From assembly GCF_011386835.1 (NCBI RefSeq), contig NC_088791.1:33950998-34014997 (forward strand): DNA of 64,000 nt, in the 5' to 3' direction. Under the pieces are notes generated by a model. It worked only from the letters and a program-made list of their open reading frames with translations, was not told the DNA's origin and searched no databases. This document shows, piece after piece, positions 34,215 to 45,935 of the stretch (positions are counted from its first letter, which is position 1; every line of letters starts with the position of its first letter). A program made the translations under genes and the position numbers. The stretch comes from Chrysemys picta bellii (Eukaryota; Chordata; Testudines; Emydidae).

Positions 34215-37200
34215 TCTGCCTTGAGATTCTAAGTGCCAGATATAAAAGCAACAATAATAATAAAATACATACATACATGACCCTAATTAAAATAACATAA
34301 TACTGAATAAAACACTAAAACCCTCTTAATGTGATGGTCTGAAAGCCACTTTAAAGTCTCTTTCAGATGTGTATGGAAAATGACATATCCATGCCTTTGC
34401 CAGAAAAGAGAGCCATTCTCAGAAAGACCTATTAGACCCCTGTTCCAGAAATACCTCACACTTCCTAAGAAGGTAAGGTTGTATAAAGGGTGCCAGGATG
34501 TCTATAAGAGATGGGAACTGCACAGCTAATGCCCCGAGTTCAGAGCGAGGAATATACCCCATGTCCTTTAGATTATTTAGTATGGGTTTATTCAGGCCGA
34601 GACCAGAATAATTCATGTTGATGAACACCCAAGTAATTGCCCTATGGCTCTTCTGCATACAGTATGTGCCAGCTACATAGGAGTTAGACGTGCAGTTTAA
34701 CTGGGTCTAGTGACCTTTAAAATTGTATCTGTTCTTATTCATGAGTCATCATTTTGTTTAGCAGGAAGTTAATATTTATTCATGTTTCTCACTTTCCCTG
34801 ACCTCTTTTCAGTGTATATCACCTCTTTCCGTTGATGAGTGTTTTGTGTTAAGTATAAGCCACACTGGAAGGCAGCAAGTCATAGCTATTGGGCGAGCCT
34901 TTTACTTAAATATCCAGAGTGAATTTTAAACACCTGGAACTCTGATCTCAGCACTGCCTTTACAATTACAGTAGGACCAGGAAGATTCTTCTGCTGCAAA
35001 CTTGTTGGACTCTCTCAGCTGTAACTGACTGATTTTAAATAAAAGAGGTATGTCATGAGAAAATCTTCAGGCAGCCTGCTCTGCTGCCAGAGAAATGGAG
35101 TTCTGTGGTGAGGGCTCTGGTCCATGTCCACTTGCCAGCATCTGACACTATTTTCCCCCAAAGGACAAGTTTAAAAAAAAAAATTCCCAACCTGCTAATT
35201 CTCCTCCTCCCCACAAAATTATGGGGGCATTCTGGTGGATTTCAGGGGCAGTTTCCTAATTAAAGTATAATAAAACTTCATAATCAAAATAAATTAAATA
35301 AAAATTATTAGCTTTTTAAAAATCTTTCTTCATTTCCCCCCCTCCTCTTTATTCCATTCCTTTTCCTTCCCTCTGTCTCTGGCATCACCACATCATCTCT
35401 CTCTCTCCCACACAGATACACACACACTTTTCTTCCCCTTTAGTTCTTTTTCTCTTCTCTCTATTTTGCTTTCTTGGAAAAGTGGCATCTCCTTTGCACT
35501 CCTGTTGTGCCTTTCATGCTATTTCGTGCTGGCTGCATTCCCTGCTGGCTAACCTTGTGGTCTTTCTCATGCTTCCCCTTCTCCTGTTCTCTCTGTTCCC
35601 TTTGCTTCCAACAAAGTGATCTCTCCTTCTTGTTCCTGGTGTCGTTCTTTGGTATGTGTATTTGCTAAAGTAGCTTTATATACATATATCTATTTTTACC
35701 TATAAGAGAGCAGGAAATCTTACCTCTCTCACACTTTATCTTTCCTCCTGGGGATTCCAGCTTGCCTCTATCCACCATCCTCTCCCACTATCATCCCTAT
35801 CCATATGGTGCCTCCTCTTCTTTTTAACCCAGGTTTCCCATATTTTCTCCCTCCATTCTGGGGTATGTCTGTGGTAGGTCTGACAGTCAGTGATGATGGG
35901 TGGGGTCTGTCAGTGGCTTGCAGCTGAGCTGATTCTCTACTGAGTTGCCCTGTGTTTGTGATTGGAGGCCAAATCAGCAAAGCAGCACAGGAGCTGGCTT
36001 AGCTTCAGGCAGGCATTACGTGGTTGGAGGGGAACCTGCAGCAGTTCTAGTGCCATCACCCCATAGGCCCAAAATAACAAGACCCTAAATATTAGGGGAC
36101 CTTCAGCCACAAGCTTCACTGGCCTCAAAGGCCAGCCCTGTCTGTTCTGAATGTCTTTTGTTTAAAGTATTCATGGTATCTCTCCTGCCCACAACACAGC
36201 AGGTCCTTTGTATGCATATTTATTGATGACATTCCATTACCTGTAGCAATTAAGAGCATTAAAAGGACAAATATTATTCTCAGTGCTGAACTAGTAAAAG
36301 AAATAAACTGCTTTCATGAAAACCCCAAAAGCTTAATTTGGATAAATCCACCAAGGTAATGTTCACTCCCTGCAATAGACCATCTGGCACAGAAAAGGCT
36401 CTGCCAATTAATATAAAAGAAATGACTGTTAACACCATACATAGTAAATATCTCAGACTAATCCCTTTTTGTTGTTTATCAGTTACATTTCATATTTCAA
36501 AATTTGCAATCAGAATCTCTAGCAAGTTGAAAGCAATTGATCACATTCAGACTTTCACTACCACACAAAATAACTCTCTCTCACACACACAGGCCCGTGT
36601 TTCATTTATTTGTACAGAACTCAGATATTATTACAAAGTGACAGAACAGTCAGCTCTAATTATTACTCAGCTGAGTTGCCTGCCTCTATCATTAAGGCAT
36701 AAATATCATCTTGCTAATGTTATGCTTAATTCCAAGAATCATAGTGCACCTGTTATCTTTGAATAATGTAGGGAATAATGTGATTAGTGCCTGCTTATTG
36801 GCAGCTTCAGTAGTGCAGGTCCAGTTAAGTTTCCAACACTATGAGTGTCCATCCATATTAGCAGTCTGCTTGTGAGAAATCTTTACCAGGAGCCGTTCTG
36901 CTCTGATAAAATCACTTGGCAAGGCCTTATTCCATAATTCTTTTCTGAGCTCCAGAAAGTTCTTTCAAAGCATTTAAAGCCCAAATTTTCTAAAGGGTTC
37001 TCTAAGGAAACCTTGGAATGGGAAGACTCTTTCACTTCATTGGCACTCAGTTTGGAGGATACTCACCCAGATTTTTTTAGTGCCCAACATTAGAGACATA
37101 GCTCCTGTGAAACCCATAATTCCATATGTAGTGGCTGGAGCACCAGTGAAAATCAGACCCTAGTTATCAAAGGCTGGACATCCAGGAATGTAGTACCAAA

Positions 37201-37266
37201 ATATGCCCCTTCAATGTGCAACACCAGCAAATTACAGATGTTAAATGAAAAGTGGTTGGAACAGCA
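34215..37266. other. No gene seen
   Basis: No supported feature over about 3 kb. Around 35310-35600 the plus strand is pyrimidine-rich. A 142-codon frame at 36338-36766 has no motif and no context. Confidence 0.5.
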
Positions 37267-37420
37267 GAGGAGGAGACTGAGTGCTGTGTGTTGATGTTGA
37301 CTAGCTATGGGACCTTGCACAAGTCACTTAACTTTCAGTTTCCCCATTTGTAAAATGTGTAGAATGATATCTGCTTTATAGGGGGTTCTAAGAATGTAAA
37401 GATGTTTTCATACCTTTAAA
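37267..37420 (+). repeat. MIR SINE fragment
   Basis: It contains GACCTTGCACAAGTCACTT, CAGTTTCCCCATTTGTAAAA and TAAAGATG, the CORE and 3' wording of MIR. It lies immediately upstream of the turtle-type SINE. Confidence 0.6.
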
Positions 37421-37442
37421 TAAAATATTCTGTTGGGCTATG

Positions 37443-37630
37443 GGAAGGAAGTAATAGCTCAGTGGTTTGTGTATTGGCCTGCTAAACCTAGGGTTGTGAG
37501 TTCAATCCTTGAGGGGGCCATTTAGGGATCTGAGGCAAAAATCTGTCTGGGGATCAGCTCTGCTTTGAGCAGGGGATTAGACTAGATGATCTCCTGCGGT
37601 CCCTTCCAACCTTCATATTCTATGATTCTC
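37443..37630 (+). mobile_element. tRNA-derived SINE with a CR1-like tail
   Basis: The head is tRNA-like: an A-box-like TAGCTCAGTGG at about 37455-37465 and a B-box-like GAGTTCAATCC at about 37498-37508, the internal promoter elements of RNA polymerase III. The tail from about 37548 (GGATCAGCTCTGCTTTGAGC ... GATGATCTCCTGCGGTCCC ... ATTCTATGATTCT) matches the 3' end of the CR1 elements at 28561-28646 and 29502-29602. A tRNA-Lys-related SINE with a CR1-like LINE tail is known from cryptodiran turtles. The shared tail is the presumed recognition site for the CR1 reverse transcriptase. Confidence 0.85.
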
Positions 37631-37732
37631 TATAAATTCAATATATTATTGACAATTTTTGTTCTTGGTTTACAGCAGCACTGGACTAGAAGTCTTCCTT
37701 TTTATTTATGGGGGCGGGGAGGAGATATCATA

Positions 37733-38021
37733 GGGACTGGTCTACATTACAAAATATGCCAACATGGCTATGTCAGCTAAGAATATGAAAAAATCAACCT
37801 CCCTGCCCCCAGCTGACCTAGCTATGCCAGCAAAACCCTCAGAGTAGACTGAACTATGCTGAAAAAGAGTGCTTCTGTTGGCATAGCTAATATTCTAAGA
37901 GAGGTGGTATAGCTGTGCTGGCAGAATAATCCCTAACAGTTTATATTGCATCTATATTACAGAGCACTGCCAGCCTACGAAATAGCTATGTTGACCAAGA
38001 CTCTGCAGTGTTGACAAGCCC
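37733..38021. mobile_element. Diverged MITE
   Basis: It starts GGGACTGGTCTACATTAC and ends CACTG-like GTGTTGACAAGCCC (inverted ends GGGNNTGTCNACA-like). The inside has repeated GGCATAGCTA / TAGCTATGCC words. The 289-bp size and the TGTCTACA-type termini link it to the other small elements here. No clean TSD. Confidence 0.5.
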
Positions 38022-38084
38022 TAAATCTGTATCAATCACTGCAGTACCCATTGTCCACCGGATCCCTTTTAAAACATAGAAGTA

Positions 38085-38520
38085 GGGTTGGGCAAGAAAC
38101 GGTTCTCTCGTCCTGTGAACATTTTCAATATTTTGAAAAATACTCCTGTCCCTAATTAGGGCAAAAAGTCAAAAATCACAAAAAAATTGTGTACTGACAA
38201 TTTGGAGAAAAATCAGTTTGAGTCAGTCGAAACATTTTATTTGGCTAATTTCAAAATATCTTGTTTAGATTTTGACCATTTAAAATTACTTTTTAACTAT
38301 AATTAACTGTAATTTCTAAATGAAAAGATATTTTGAACAGAAGATTAGAATTTTCCATTTAAAAATGTTAAAATGAAACATGAACAATATAAACCAAAAT
38401 TAAAAGCCTGAGTCAAAAAATTCATCAAAACCTACTCCCACACAAAAATTCTGGTTTTGATGAATCCTCATTTTCCAACTTTTTTTTTTTTTTCAAAAAA
38501 TTCCCAACCAGCTCTATATG
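38085..38520. mobile_element. AT-rich MITE family, copy 1
   Basis: It opens GGTTGGGCAAGAAACGG and closes AATTCCCAACCAGCTCTA. The interior is rich in TTTTGAAAA/AAAATTTT words that can pair with each other. A related copy lies at 56545-56905, and a fragment lies near 39228-39300 (GAGCTGGTCAAAAC). Confidence 0.5.
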
Positions 38521-38900
38521 GGACACCATCATTTAGCAAACTCATTCTTAGAGATACTAACAAATAAATGGAGTTTTAATGTGTCATGCATAGTTTTGAT
38601 TAAAACACTTCTCTAGAGATGATGATTGAATAAGAAACAATTTGAGTGAGTTAGACATAGAAGACCTGTGGAGTACCCAGCTGCTTAACTAGTGTCTTGT
38701 ACAAACAAAACTATACAGCTAACAAGGTAACACAACCTTCCATGTAGTGCACCATCCCCCCCCCCCTCCCCAAATGTAACAGTATGTGGAATGTTTAGTC
38801 TACAGAAACAAGCTAAACATAAGTTCCTGAGGTTAGAGCATAGATTGTATAGGAGCATGCAATACCAATCATAACAATGAAGAAAACAAAACAAAATATA

Positions 38901-39190
38901 TAGTATGTCTACACAGAAGATGGGAGGTGCAATTCCCAGGTCAGGTAGATATTCAAAGACTAGCACCTAAAAAATAGTGTGACCTCAGTGGTGCAGGCGG
39001 CAGTTCAGTCTAGCTGCACAAGTGCATATCCAGGGGGTCAGATAGGATTGTACTAGAGCAACCAGCCTGAGCTGCCATCCACGTTGCTGCAGCAACACTG
39101 CTATTTTAGGCACTAGCTCAAGGAGAGTTAGTGCATGTACATCTACCTGAGCTAGAAATTACATCTCTGAACTGCTATGTAGACATACCC
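38901..39190. mobile_element. MITE with GGGTATGTCTACA-type ends
   Basis: The left terminus is TAGTATGTCTACA and the right terminus is the inverse of GGGTATGTCTACA. ATA flanks both sides (38898-38900 and 39191-39193), a 3-bp TSD compatible with a Harbinger-type element although TTA/TAA would be canonical. Length 290 bp. No coding capacity. Confidence 0.65.
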
Positions 39191-39193
39191 ATA

Positions 39194-39839
39194 CAGACGT
39201 GAGAGGCTATTGTTTCTCACTTCATGGAATGGAGCTGGTCAAAACATTTCAAATTTTGATTAACAAACATTTTTGCAACATTTGTTCCATTTTGGGGCCA
39301 ACTCTAATACTGCACACTCACAGCAAACTCTTCTAGAGCAAACTACAGACCAAGAATTATCTGCAAAAATTGTTCACTGAATAATTTCAAATGAGAAAAC
39401 TGCAATTTGCATGAACACACTCCTCTAACAGAAATTGAGACAAAATTAATTTAAGGTATTTGCTGAAAGCTATTAGGTATTGTCATTTATTATTAGCATC
39501 ATCACCTTTAACTGCATATTTATTATGAAACACAAGTATAACATTTCCTGATAGAATCCAAGTTAAGAGAATTTTATTGGGGAAGCCACCCTCCAAACTG
39601 GTGCTACTATAGGACCTGATCAAATGATAGAGTCCACAAATGATCAACATTTCCAAACCAAAGCAATCTAAGTAGCAATTTTATGGGATTCCAGGGGTGT
39701 CATCTTAAACTTGTTACCTGATTTTAGGAGGTTAATATTATTAATTTGGATAGTATAGGCTCACCAATTAATCTGATCAAAAGATAATAAGGTTCTTGTC
39801 CCAGAATCAGGCTACACAGAATTTGCAAAGGACCCTCAG
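39194..39839. other. No gene seen
   Basis: AT-rich sequence. Apart from a short fragment of the AT-rich MITE family near 39228-39300, nothing is supported. Confidence 0.5.
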
Positions 39840-41012
39840 GAGTATGACAGGATGCTCACACTGAGACGTATATAGTCTTAAAGATTTTATTGAGATAAAT
39901 GGAATTATAATCAAATTTCAAAACAATCAGAGTTACAAATGCAATACTATTATTCTAAAGATACATATGGTAGTGTATACTATAAAGTTTTTGATTAATA
40001 TACTCACACCCTTCTTTGATAATCTGGTAGTAAGGGACCAAGCACAGCTTCGCCTCTGGCATGCCAAAAGAGATCAGGTCCCGGTTCCTCAATTCTTGAG
40101 TGGGAGGTGCAGAGCTTAGAAGAAGTTAGAGATCTAAGAGCTATTGAAGCTAACTTAGAGTTTCACTTAACGAATGGATTTAAAACTTAAAATTAAAACT
40201 AACAGACTAATAAACTAAGAACGAAGAGGCTTGGAGCTTAGCAAACTTAGAAACAGGGATGGCTCCAGGCACCAGCGAAGGAAACAGGTACTTAGGGCAG
40301 CCAATAGAAAGGGGCGGCAGTCCGTCCGTTGCTGGGGCGGCACGTCCGGATCTTCAGCGGCAATTTGGCGACGGTTCCTTCACTCCCTCTCTTCACTCAT
40401 CAGTGGCACTTCAGCGGCAGCTCAATTGGCTTTTTTTTTTCTTCACCGCCTGGGGCAGCAAAAAAGCTGGAGCTGGCCCTGCTTAGAAAACAAGCCCAGA
40501 AGTTCAGGAAAACAAAAACTTAGAAAAACCCTTAAGCTTAGAAGCTTAGATGCTTCCTTGGCATGATGGGTCACACCTCTTATAGGGCATGGGTGCTTGA
40601 GCCTTCCTTCTATATCTAAACTTACTTTCCTGACCCACCAAAATGTTGGGGTACACTTACTCCATAGGCTGGTATGTTTGTACGTACTGATGACATATAA
40701 ATACATAATAATGACATTAGATCATTCTCATATTTATTATTTTTGTCCTCCCAGTTATTTTGGATCTTTCCTCGTGGTGCACCTGTTTACAGAGGGTATG
40801 ATTTTAGGAAAGCTCCCTATGCCAACCTGCTTCAAGGCATCCTTTATCTATCCATGTTAAAGGTAGCAGTCATATGCCTTATGCTTTGACTCATCACTAT
40901 CTATCTAGGTGAAAGGTCCCACTCATATGTATGCTAACTTTGCCTCAGCTCATACAGGATGAGCTACATACAGGATGTGGCCTGTAGGCCCCTTGCATTA
41001 CAGCCAAACTAC
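39840..41012 (-). mobile_element. Possible minus-strand LTR carrying a hAT MITE
   Basis: On the minus strand a TATAAGAGG box (about 40577-40584) is followed after about 460 bases, not counting the inserted MITE, by a poly(A) signal AATAAAAT (about 39885-39891). This is the promoter/poly(A) arrangement of an LTR and has the same spacing as in the LTR at 20189-21240, although the sequences are not obviously alike. Candidate ends are TGACAGGATG at the left and GCATTACA at the right, but no TSD was found. The element type is an inference. Confidence 0.4.
40254..40481 (+). mobile_element. hAT MITE with exact 8-bp TSD
   Basis: Ends are CAGGGATGGCTCCAGG and CTGGAGCTGGCCCTG. The flanking octamer CTTAGAAA occurs at 40246-40253 and 40482-40489. 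The 228-bp interior (CTTCAGCGGCAATTTGG, a T-run, CCGCCTGGGGCAGC) is the same family as 19298-19592, in the reverse orientation. Confidence 0.92.
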
Positions 41013-41895
41013 TTTAATACAAACCTATAAACCTATTATAACCTATTATTGTAAAAGAAATAATCAAACCCATAAGAAACCCATAAGAAAAGATATATAG
41101 GCAAGCAAGCCAGCTAGCCCTATAGGCTACAAACCAAAGCTTGTTATTGGAGATTTCACATAAGCAGTAATCAATACCTCACATTGCAAGCTTATTAATA
41201 CAACCATCAAGGGATGACTCTACCACATTGAACACATTATTTGGGACTGAGAAGATTGTCAGCATTCCCAAGTAGCTGCAGGTGCCAGAAAAATTAATAC
41301 ATAAAAATACCTCTTCTCCACTGTCTGAGCATGAAAGAGAACCAAAGGTCATATTGAATAGACTAAATTAATAGAACCATGCAATTCTGTAAGTATTCCA
41401 TTGATGAGTATGGCATAAATAAAATACATACATTGATAAATATGCAAGGGATGAAGAAAAAATTTAATCAACAAAATGGTACCTTTTTGCTTTAGCTTTC
41501 CTCCCAATTACAAGCAACTCTCTGCTTTTGAGGAACTCAACCTGAAGAACTATCGAGTGCTATGAAGCCTGGGAAATATGTCCTTGGGCATGATAGATGC
41601 TACTTATGAAACAACAATGCTATGAGAATTGAAACTGTTCCCACCAACATTTTGGTTGGCAAGCAATCAGGTGTCAAATGGAACGCCACACAACCAAAGA
41701 AATGGTGAGGTATGACACATAGCCTCCGTGGCCAGAAATAGTCATTTTGGTTTTCAAGTCATCACCCAGCAGCAGAAAAAAATAAAAAGAACAAAAAAGA
41801 ACAATGTTGATGGTTAAAAATATTACAAGTGGCTTTTTCTGGTCACCTCCAAAGATGATGAAAACTGCCAGGCAGAAATTACTTTGGAAACTGCA
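41013..41895. other. No gene seen
   Basis: AT-rich sequence with no supported feature. Confidence 0.5.
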
Positions 41896-42345
41896 CATTG
41901 TGTGAGGAGGTGGGGACTAGAAAATGGGATTGCAGAGTCTGGGACAACTGACGTTCCCACGGCACTGCCACGAAGACATGTAGGCCCACAGCCAGGAAGC
42001 ACTGTGGAGAGTAGGCGCCGCAGGAAGTACCCAAAGTGACAGAACCCTACAGCCCTCTGATTGGCCATCCACCTTATTTAATCCTGGAGGATGCACCAGG
42101 AAGTTGTCTGGGCAACCACACAGACTTTGGGCCTGTTGTGTCACCAGACCTCACCTCGTCTTCGATCCCAGCCTGACTGATTGTGACTCTTGCCTCCTGA
42201 CTCCAGCCTGGTACTACTTCTGATCTCCAGCCTCTCTCCAGGCCTGACTGACTCTGACTCTTGCTTATTGAACCCAGCTCTAGCAATTCCTTCAACTTCT
42301 GCTCACTGACGACCATCCCTGATGTATGGTCCAGCTGTGACAGGT
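41896..42345 (+). mobile_element. LTR-like sequence
   Basis: On the plus strand CTGATTGGCC (CCAAT-type box, about 42057) is followed by TTATTTAATCC (TATA-like, about 42074). The region then runs into CTGACT/CTCCAGCC-rich sequence that recalls the U5 part of reptile LTR elements. Candidate limits are TGTGAGGAGG and GCTGTGACA. I found no TSD and no internal retroviral sequence on either side. Confidence 0.4.
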
Positions 42346-42957
42346 AGGCCAGACTGCCTATGACCCACTCCCTTTCACATTGCACCACATGCTGTCCCAA
42401 CATGCAGTACTCCAAGGAACAATTCTGTATTTGCCAGGAGATAGACTGGGTCTCTTAGGTCTTTTCCATCTCTCACTTCTATTATTCCCTTAAATATTTT
42501 ATGAGAATAATTAATGATAGGGAAACTTCCCAGTGACGGAGTTCTTATAGTTTTATGATCAAATGATGAAATTCAACCTTATTCAGAGGATCTGTTCTAG
42601 GCATATGTGCAACTTTAAGTCCCACTTAAGGGCTTTAGGGCTTAAGTAGGACTTCAGTGGAGTATAGCCCTTCTGTGCCCTCAGCAGAGGGGTGATTTTC
42701 TCATCCTGGGCCTTCTGAAGTCAATGACAAAAGCCCCCCACCCAAGACTTCAACAGGGCAAAATGAGTTCCCAACGAACCAATGAAAAAACTTAACTCTG
42801 GATTTTGTGATACAGACCACTGTGCTCACTCATTTACAAAAGAGGGTAATGGCAATGTGTTCTGAGGAGATGAGAATTGTTTGGGATGTGAAACATGTAC
42901 GTGAAGAAAGAATATGAAACATTGAATTGTGGCAGTTTTGTACTATACCGTCGTGAG
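42346..42957. other. No gene seen
   Basis: No supported feature. A few foldback-type words (TTTAAGTCCCACTTAAGG near 42612) suggest an old MITE fragment. Confidence 0.4.
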
Positions 42958-43060
42958 TAGAGCCCTGTAAATCTGCGGGTATCTGCTTTATATCCATGGA
43001 CCATTTTTGCGGCTAGCATCACGGATGCGGATAAAAATTTTGTAGCTGCACAGGGCTCTA
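42958..43060. mobile_element. 103-bp MITE with perfect 10-bp inverted termini
   Basis: It begins TAGAGCCCTG and ends CAGGGCTCTA, perfect inverted repeats. The interior holds GCGGGTATCTGC and GATGCGGATAAAAATTTTG. A related sequence starts at 43346. The 8-base flanks agree only partly. Confidence 0.7.
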
Positions 43061-43345
43061 ATGGTAAGAGCCGGGTGGCAGCTGTGAGGACCTGCAGTGC
43101 AGACCCTCCACCTGCCCTGGGCAGGAGGTCTGGGGTGCAGGGACACGGGCCAAGGGCTATTCGGGAGCAGACTCTCCACCTGCCCGTTGAGAGCAGCCCC
43201 CGGCCGTGTCCCTGCCCCCCCAGTTTCCCCACCCGGCTGAGGGCAGGCAAAGGGTCTGTGACTCCGCGCGGGCTCCCCACAGCTGCCCACACAGCTGTCC
43301 CCGACCGGGCTCCGGCATGGTGGTGCCTCAGCCGGCCATGGTAAG
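43061..43345. other. GC-rich segment between two MITE copies, with ATGGTAAG at both ends
   Basis: The octamer ATGGTAAG occurs at 43061-43068 and 43338-43345, bordering a GC-rich 285-bp segment with CACCTGCCC/GGGCAGG words in both orientations. The 8-bp direct repeat and the composition suggest a separate insertion or the core of a composite element. No gene. Confidence 0.5.
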
Positions 43346-43455
43346 TAGAGCCCTGCAAATCTGGGGATATCTGCAGATGCGGATATCTACAGACAATTTT
43401 TGCGGACCGTGGATCAGATGCGGATACACATTTTCGTATCCATTCAGATCTCTAT
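43346..43455. mobile_element. Second MITE copy, related to 42958-43060
   Basis: It starts TAGAGCCCTGCAAATC and contains GATGCGGATATC, CAATTTTTGCGGACC and GATGCGGATACAC. Its right terminus has decayed (CAGATCTCTA). Confidence 0.6.
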
Positions 43456-45465
43456 TGATGAGCAATGTGATTTTTCCAGAAACAAAACTCATTCTTTACA
43501 TTCTGTTCTTGCTGTCTATGCATTTAGGAATTTTGTAGGAAAATGTAATGTGTGCATAGGTGGAAATTTCAGAAAAACAAATAGACATGGTACTTTTACC
43601 TTTCTCATTTATTGTGATGCATTGCTTTCTTTTCCGATAGGGAGTGGAGCTGCGCAAAGCAGGGGGCACCCAGAAAAAAACTATTTACATTTAAAACCTA
43701 ATTGAACTGTGGGCCTCTATCCAGCCTCCACTTGTCGATGAAAAAGTTTATTGTGTGAATGCATGCAGCCATAGATCCCAAATGTAAATACCTATACGCA
43801 TATTTTTATTTCTTAGATTTTGCATGTTTTTATTGCTGCTGTAAGGACAGACATTGCTTTGTTTAGGAACATGTGGATAGTTCATGTTAGCTTCAATTTA
43901 TCTTTTGGCCCAGGCTAGAAGCAGAAAGTTGAGTCATGCCGACGTGAAATGTATGCCTTGAAAGATTAACCACTTCTTCTGAATTTCAAAATTAAAAAAT
44001 AGTTTTGGATTTGATTATGGTTTGGGGTAAATTTTATTTTATCCAAGCCAACTCACTCGTCTCTAATTACAAAATTTGAAACAGTGCACAATCATCCTCC
44101 AATGTTTCATATTCAGTATCATGAGTCACCTAAGGTGGGTAAATGTCAGGCCAGTGCCTTCTTTATTTTCCAAATATTTATACTCCCTGTATCGCCAGAT
44201 ATGTGAGTTCAGTGGTGGCAACCTACTTAACAGTGAATCATGGAGATATTTTGACATGGATCTCCTTTTATCATTTAAAGGAATTATAGGAAGAAAAAGA
44301 TCAGACCGAATGATAAACAGGAAGCATTAAAACTCATTTATCATTTCCAAAATGATTTCAGTTGTAAATATAATCTCTGTCATCATACTCATATGCATAT
44401 GTAACACACACCCAGCTCTCGGTGTCTTCAATACCCAACATTTTTTTTCTTGTATAGAATTTAATTAGTTTTCATCCCACCATCTGTTTTCTAGTATTGT
44501 GTCTTCCCTTTCATGTGATTTTTTTTCATCTCCCTGTATTAGATGTTTGCAAGCTTTCTAGCTTTGAGCTATAGACCGTACAACAAGGATTAAAATCCTT
44601 CATGTTAACCTTTTTTTTTCTTTTTTGGTGGCAGTTTTTCAAGAATCTGAACAGTTTTTCAGGGTATGAATACTCTGAGTCAATATGCCAATACTTCCCA
44701 AACATGAGAGGTGCAGAAAGGGCTGAGGACCCTCCACTTCAATGGGAGTTGGGGGTACACTGCACCTCCCAGGATCAGGTACATTCATTGACTGCTCAAA
44801 TTCCTATGAGCTACAAATGGAATGTTTCCATTTCCTCCCCCCCCCCGAAAATAAGCACTAAGCCTAATAGTTATTTGAAATATAGAATTATTTATTTACT
44901 CATGTGTAAAATGGAAAATACTTACCTCACAGCCTCACAGGAGTATCACAACTGAGCCCTAATTAATTAATGCTTGTAAACCACTTTGAGATCTTTAGAT
45001 GAGAGGTGCTATTAAAGTGCTATTATGGTTATACCTTCTACTATGATTGGAATGATTACAACTAGTCTCATGCTATAAAGCTTCATTGCCTACTAAGGTC
45101 TTTAAATTTTTAAAAGTTATTTTCAAAGAACAAAATGTAATACTATCTTTGATTATCTTTTACTCTAAAAATAAATTAAACATTCATTACAATGCTGTAT
45201 ATCATTTTCTTTCTTGGTATTATTCTATATGGTAACAGTAAACTCAGTTGGCAGCCATTGAGTAGATACAAATTGAAGGCCTGGTTGTGTAGTTCTTTGT
45301 CAGGCAAAGCTCCCATTGAACTCAATGGCTGCCTTGCCTGAGTAATGAATACAAGAACCTCCTATGGTCTGATGTCTACAAACTACATGAAAATAGTTAG
45401 GAAGTTTGTGTACTGTGACCACTGTTTATTATACTAATAATAGCTTTTGCATTGTTTCCTTGGGC
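43456..45465. other. No gene seen; MIR tail near 44880-45025
   Basis: No coding region is supported. At about 44880-45025 the sequence (GTGTAAAATGGAAAATAC, CCACTTTGAGATC, GAGGTGCTATTAAAG) is the 3' part of a MIR. Around 44690-44785 short words (CACTTCAATGGGAGTTGG) recall another common reptile repeat. Confidence 0.5.
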
Positions 45466-45935
45466 AGCCCCCATTTGTCGGCTGTTGCTTATCTTAGATA
45501 TAAATTGTACGCTGTTTAGGGCAGGAACATCTATTTTGTTATATGTATGTAAAGTACTAAGCACAGTAGTTCTCAACCAGGGGTACACTTATCCCTGGGG
45601 GTACAGAGAGGTCGTCCAAGGGATGACATCAACTCATCTAGATATTTGCCTAGTTTTACAACAGACTTCATAAAAAGCACCAGCGAAGTCAGTACAAACT
45701 AAAATTTCATACAGACAAAATGAGAAAGTAAGCAATTTTTCAGTAATAACATGCTATGACACTTTTGTATTTTTATGTCTGATTTTGTAAGCAACTAGTT
45801 TTTAAGTGAGGTGAAACTTGAGATGCACAAGATAAATCAGACTCCTGAAAGAGATACAGTAGTCTGGAAAGGTTGAGAAACCCTGACCTAACACAATGGG
45901 GCACTAATCTTCCATTGGGCCCTCTAGAAGCTATT
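45466..45935 (+). repeat. MIR SINE 3' region, interrupted
   Basis: TTGTACGCTGTTTAGGGCAG and GTAAAGTACTAAGCA before the insertion, and CCTAACACAATGGGGCAC after it, join into the standard MIR 3' sequence. The hAT MITE at 45564-45885 splits it. Confidence 0.65.
45564..45885 (+). mobile_element. hAT-type MITE inserted in a MIR
   Basis: It starts CAGTAGTTCTCAACCAGGGG and ends GGTTGAGAAACCCTG (inverted ends CAGNNNTTCTCAACC). The host MIR sequence around it is partly duplicated (ACTAAGCA and ACCTAACA), an aged 8-bp TSD. The interior is AT-rich (GCAATTTTTCAGTAATAAC, TTTTTATGTCTGATTTTG) without coding capacity. I recognise it as a common turtle repeat. Confidence 0.75.

Noticed and set aside
36338..36766. 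142-codon plus-strand frame
   Set aside because: No motif or context; length is within what chance gives in 64 kb.
37455..37510. Functional tRNA gene
   Set aside because: A- and B-box-like words are present but the cloverleaf is degraded and the sequence continues into a CR1-like tail: it is a SINE.
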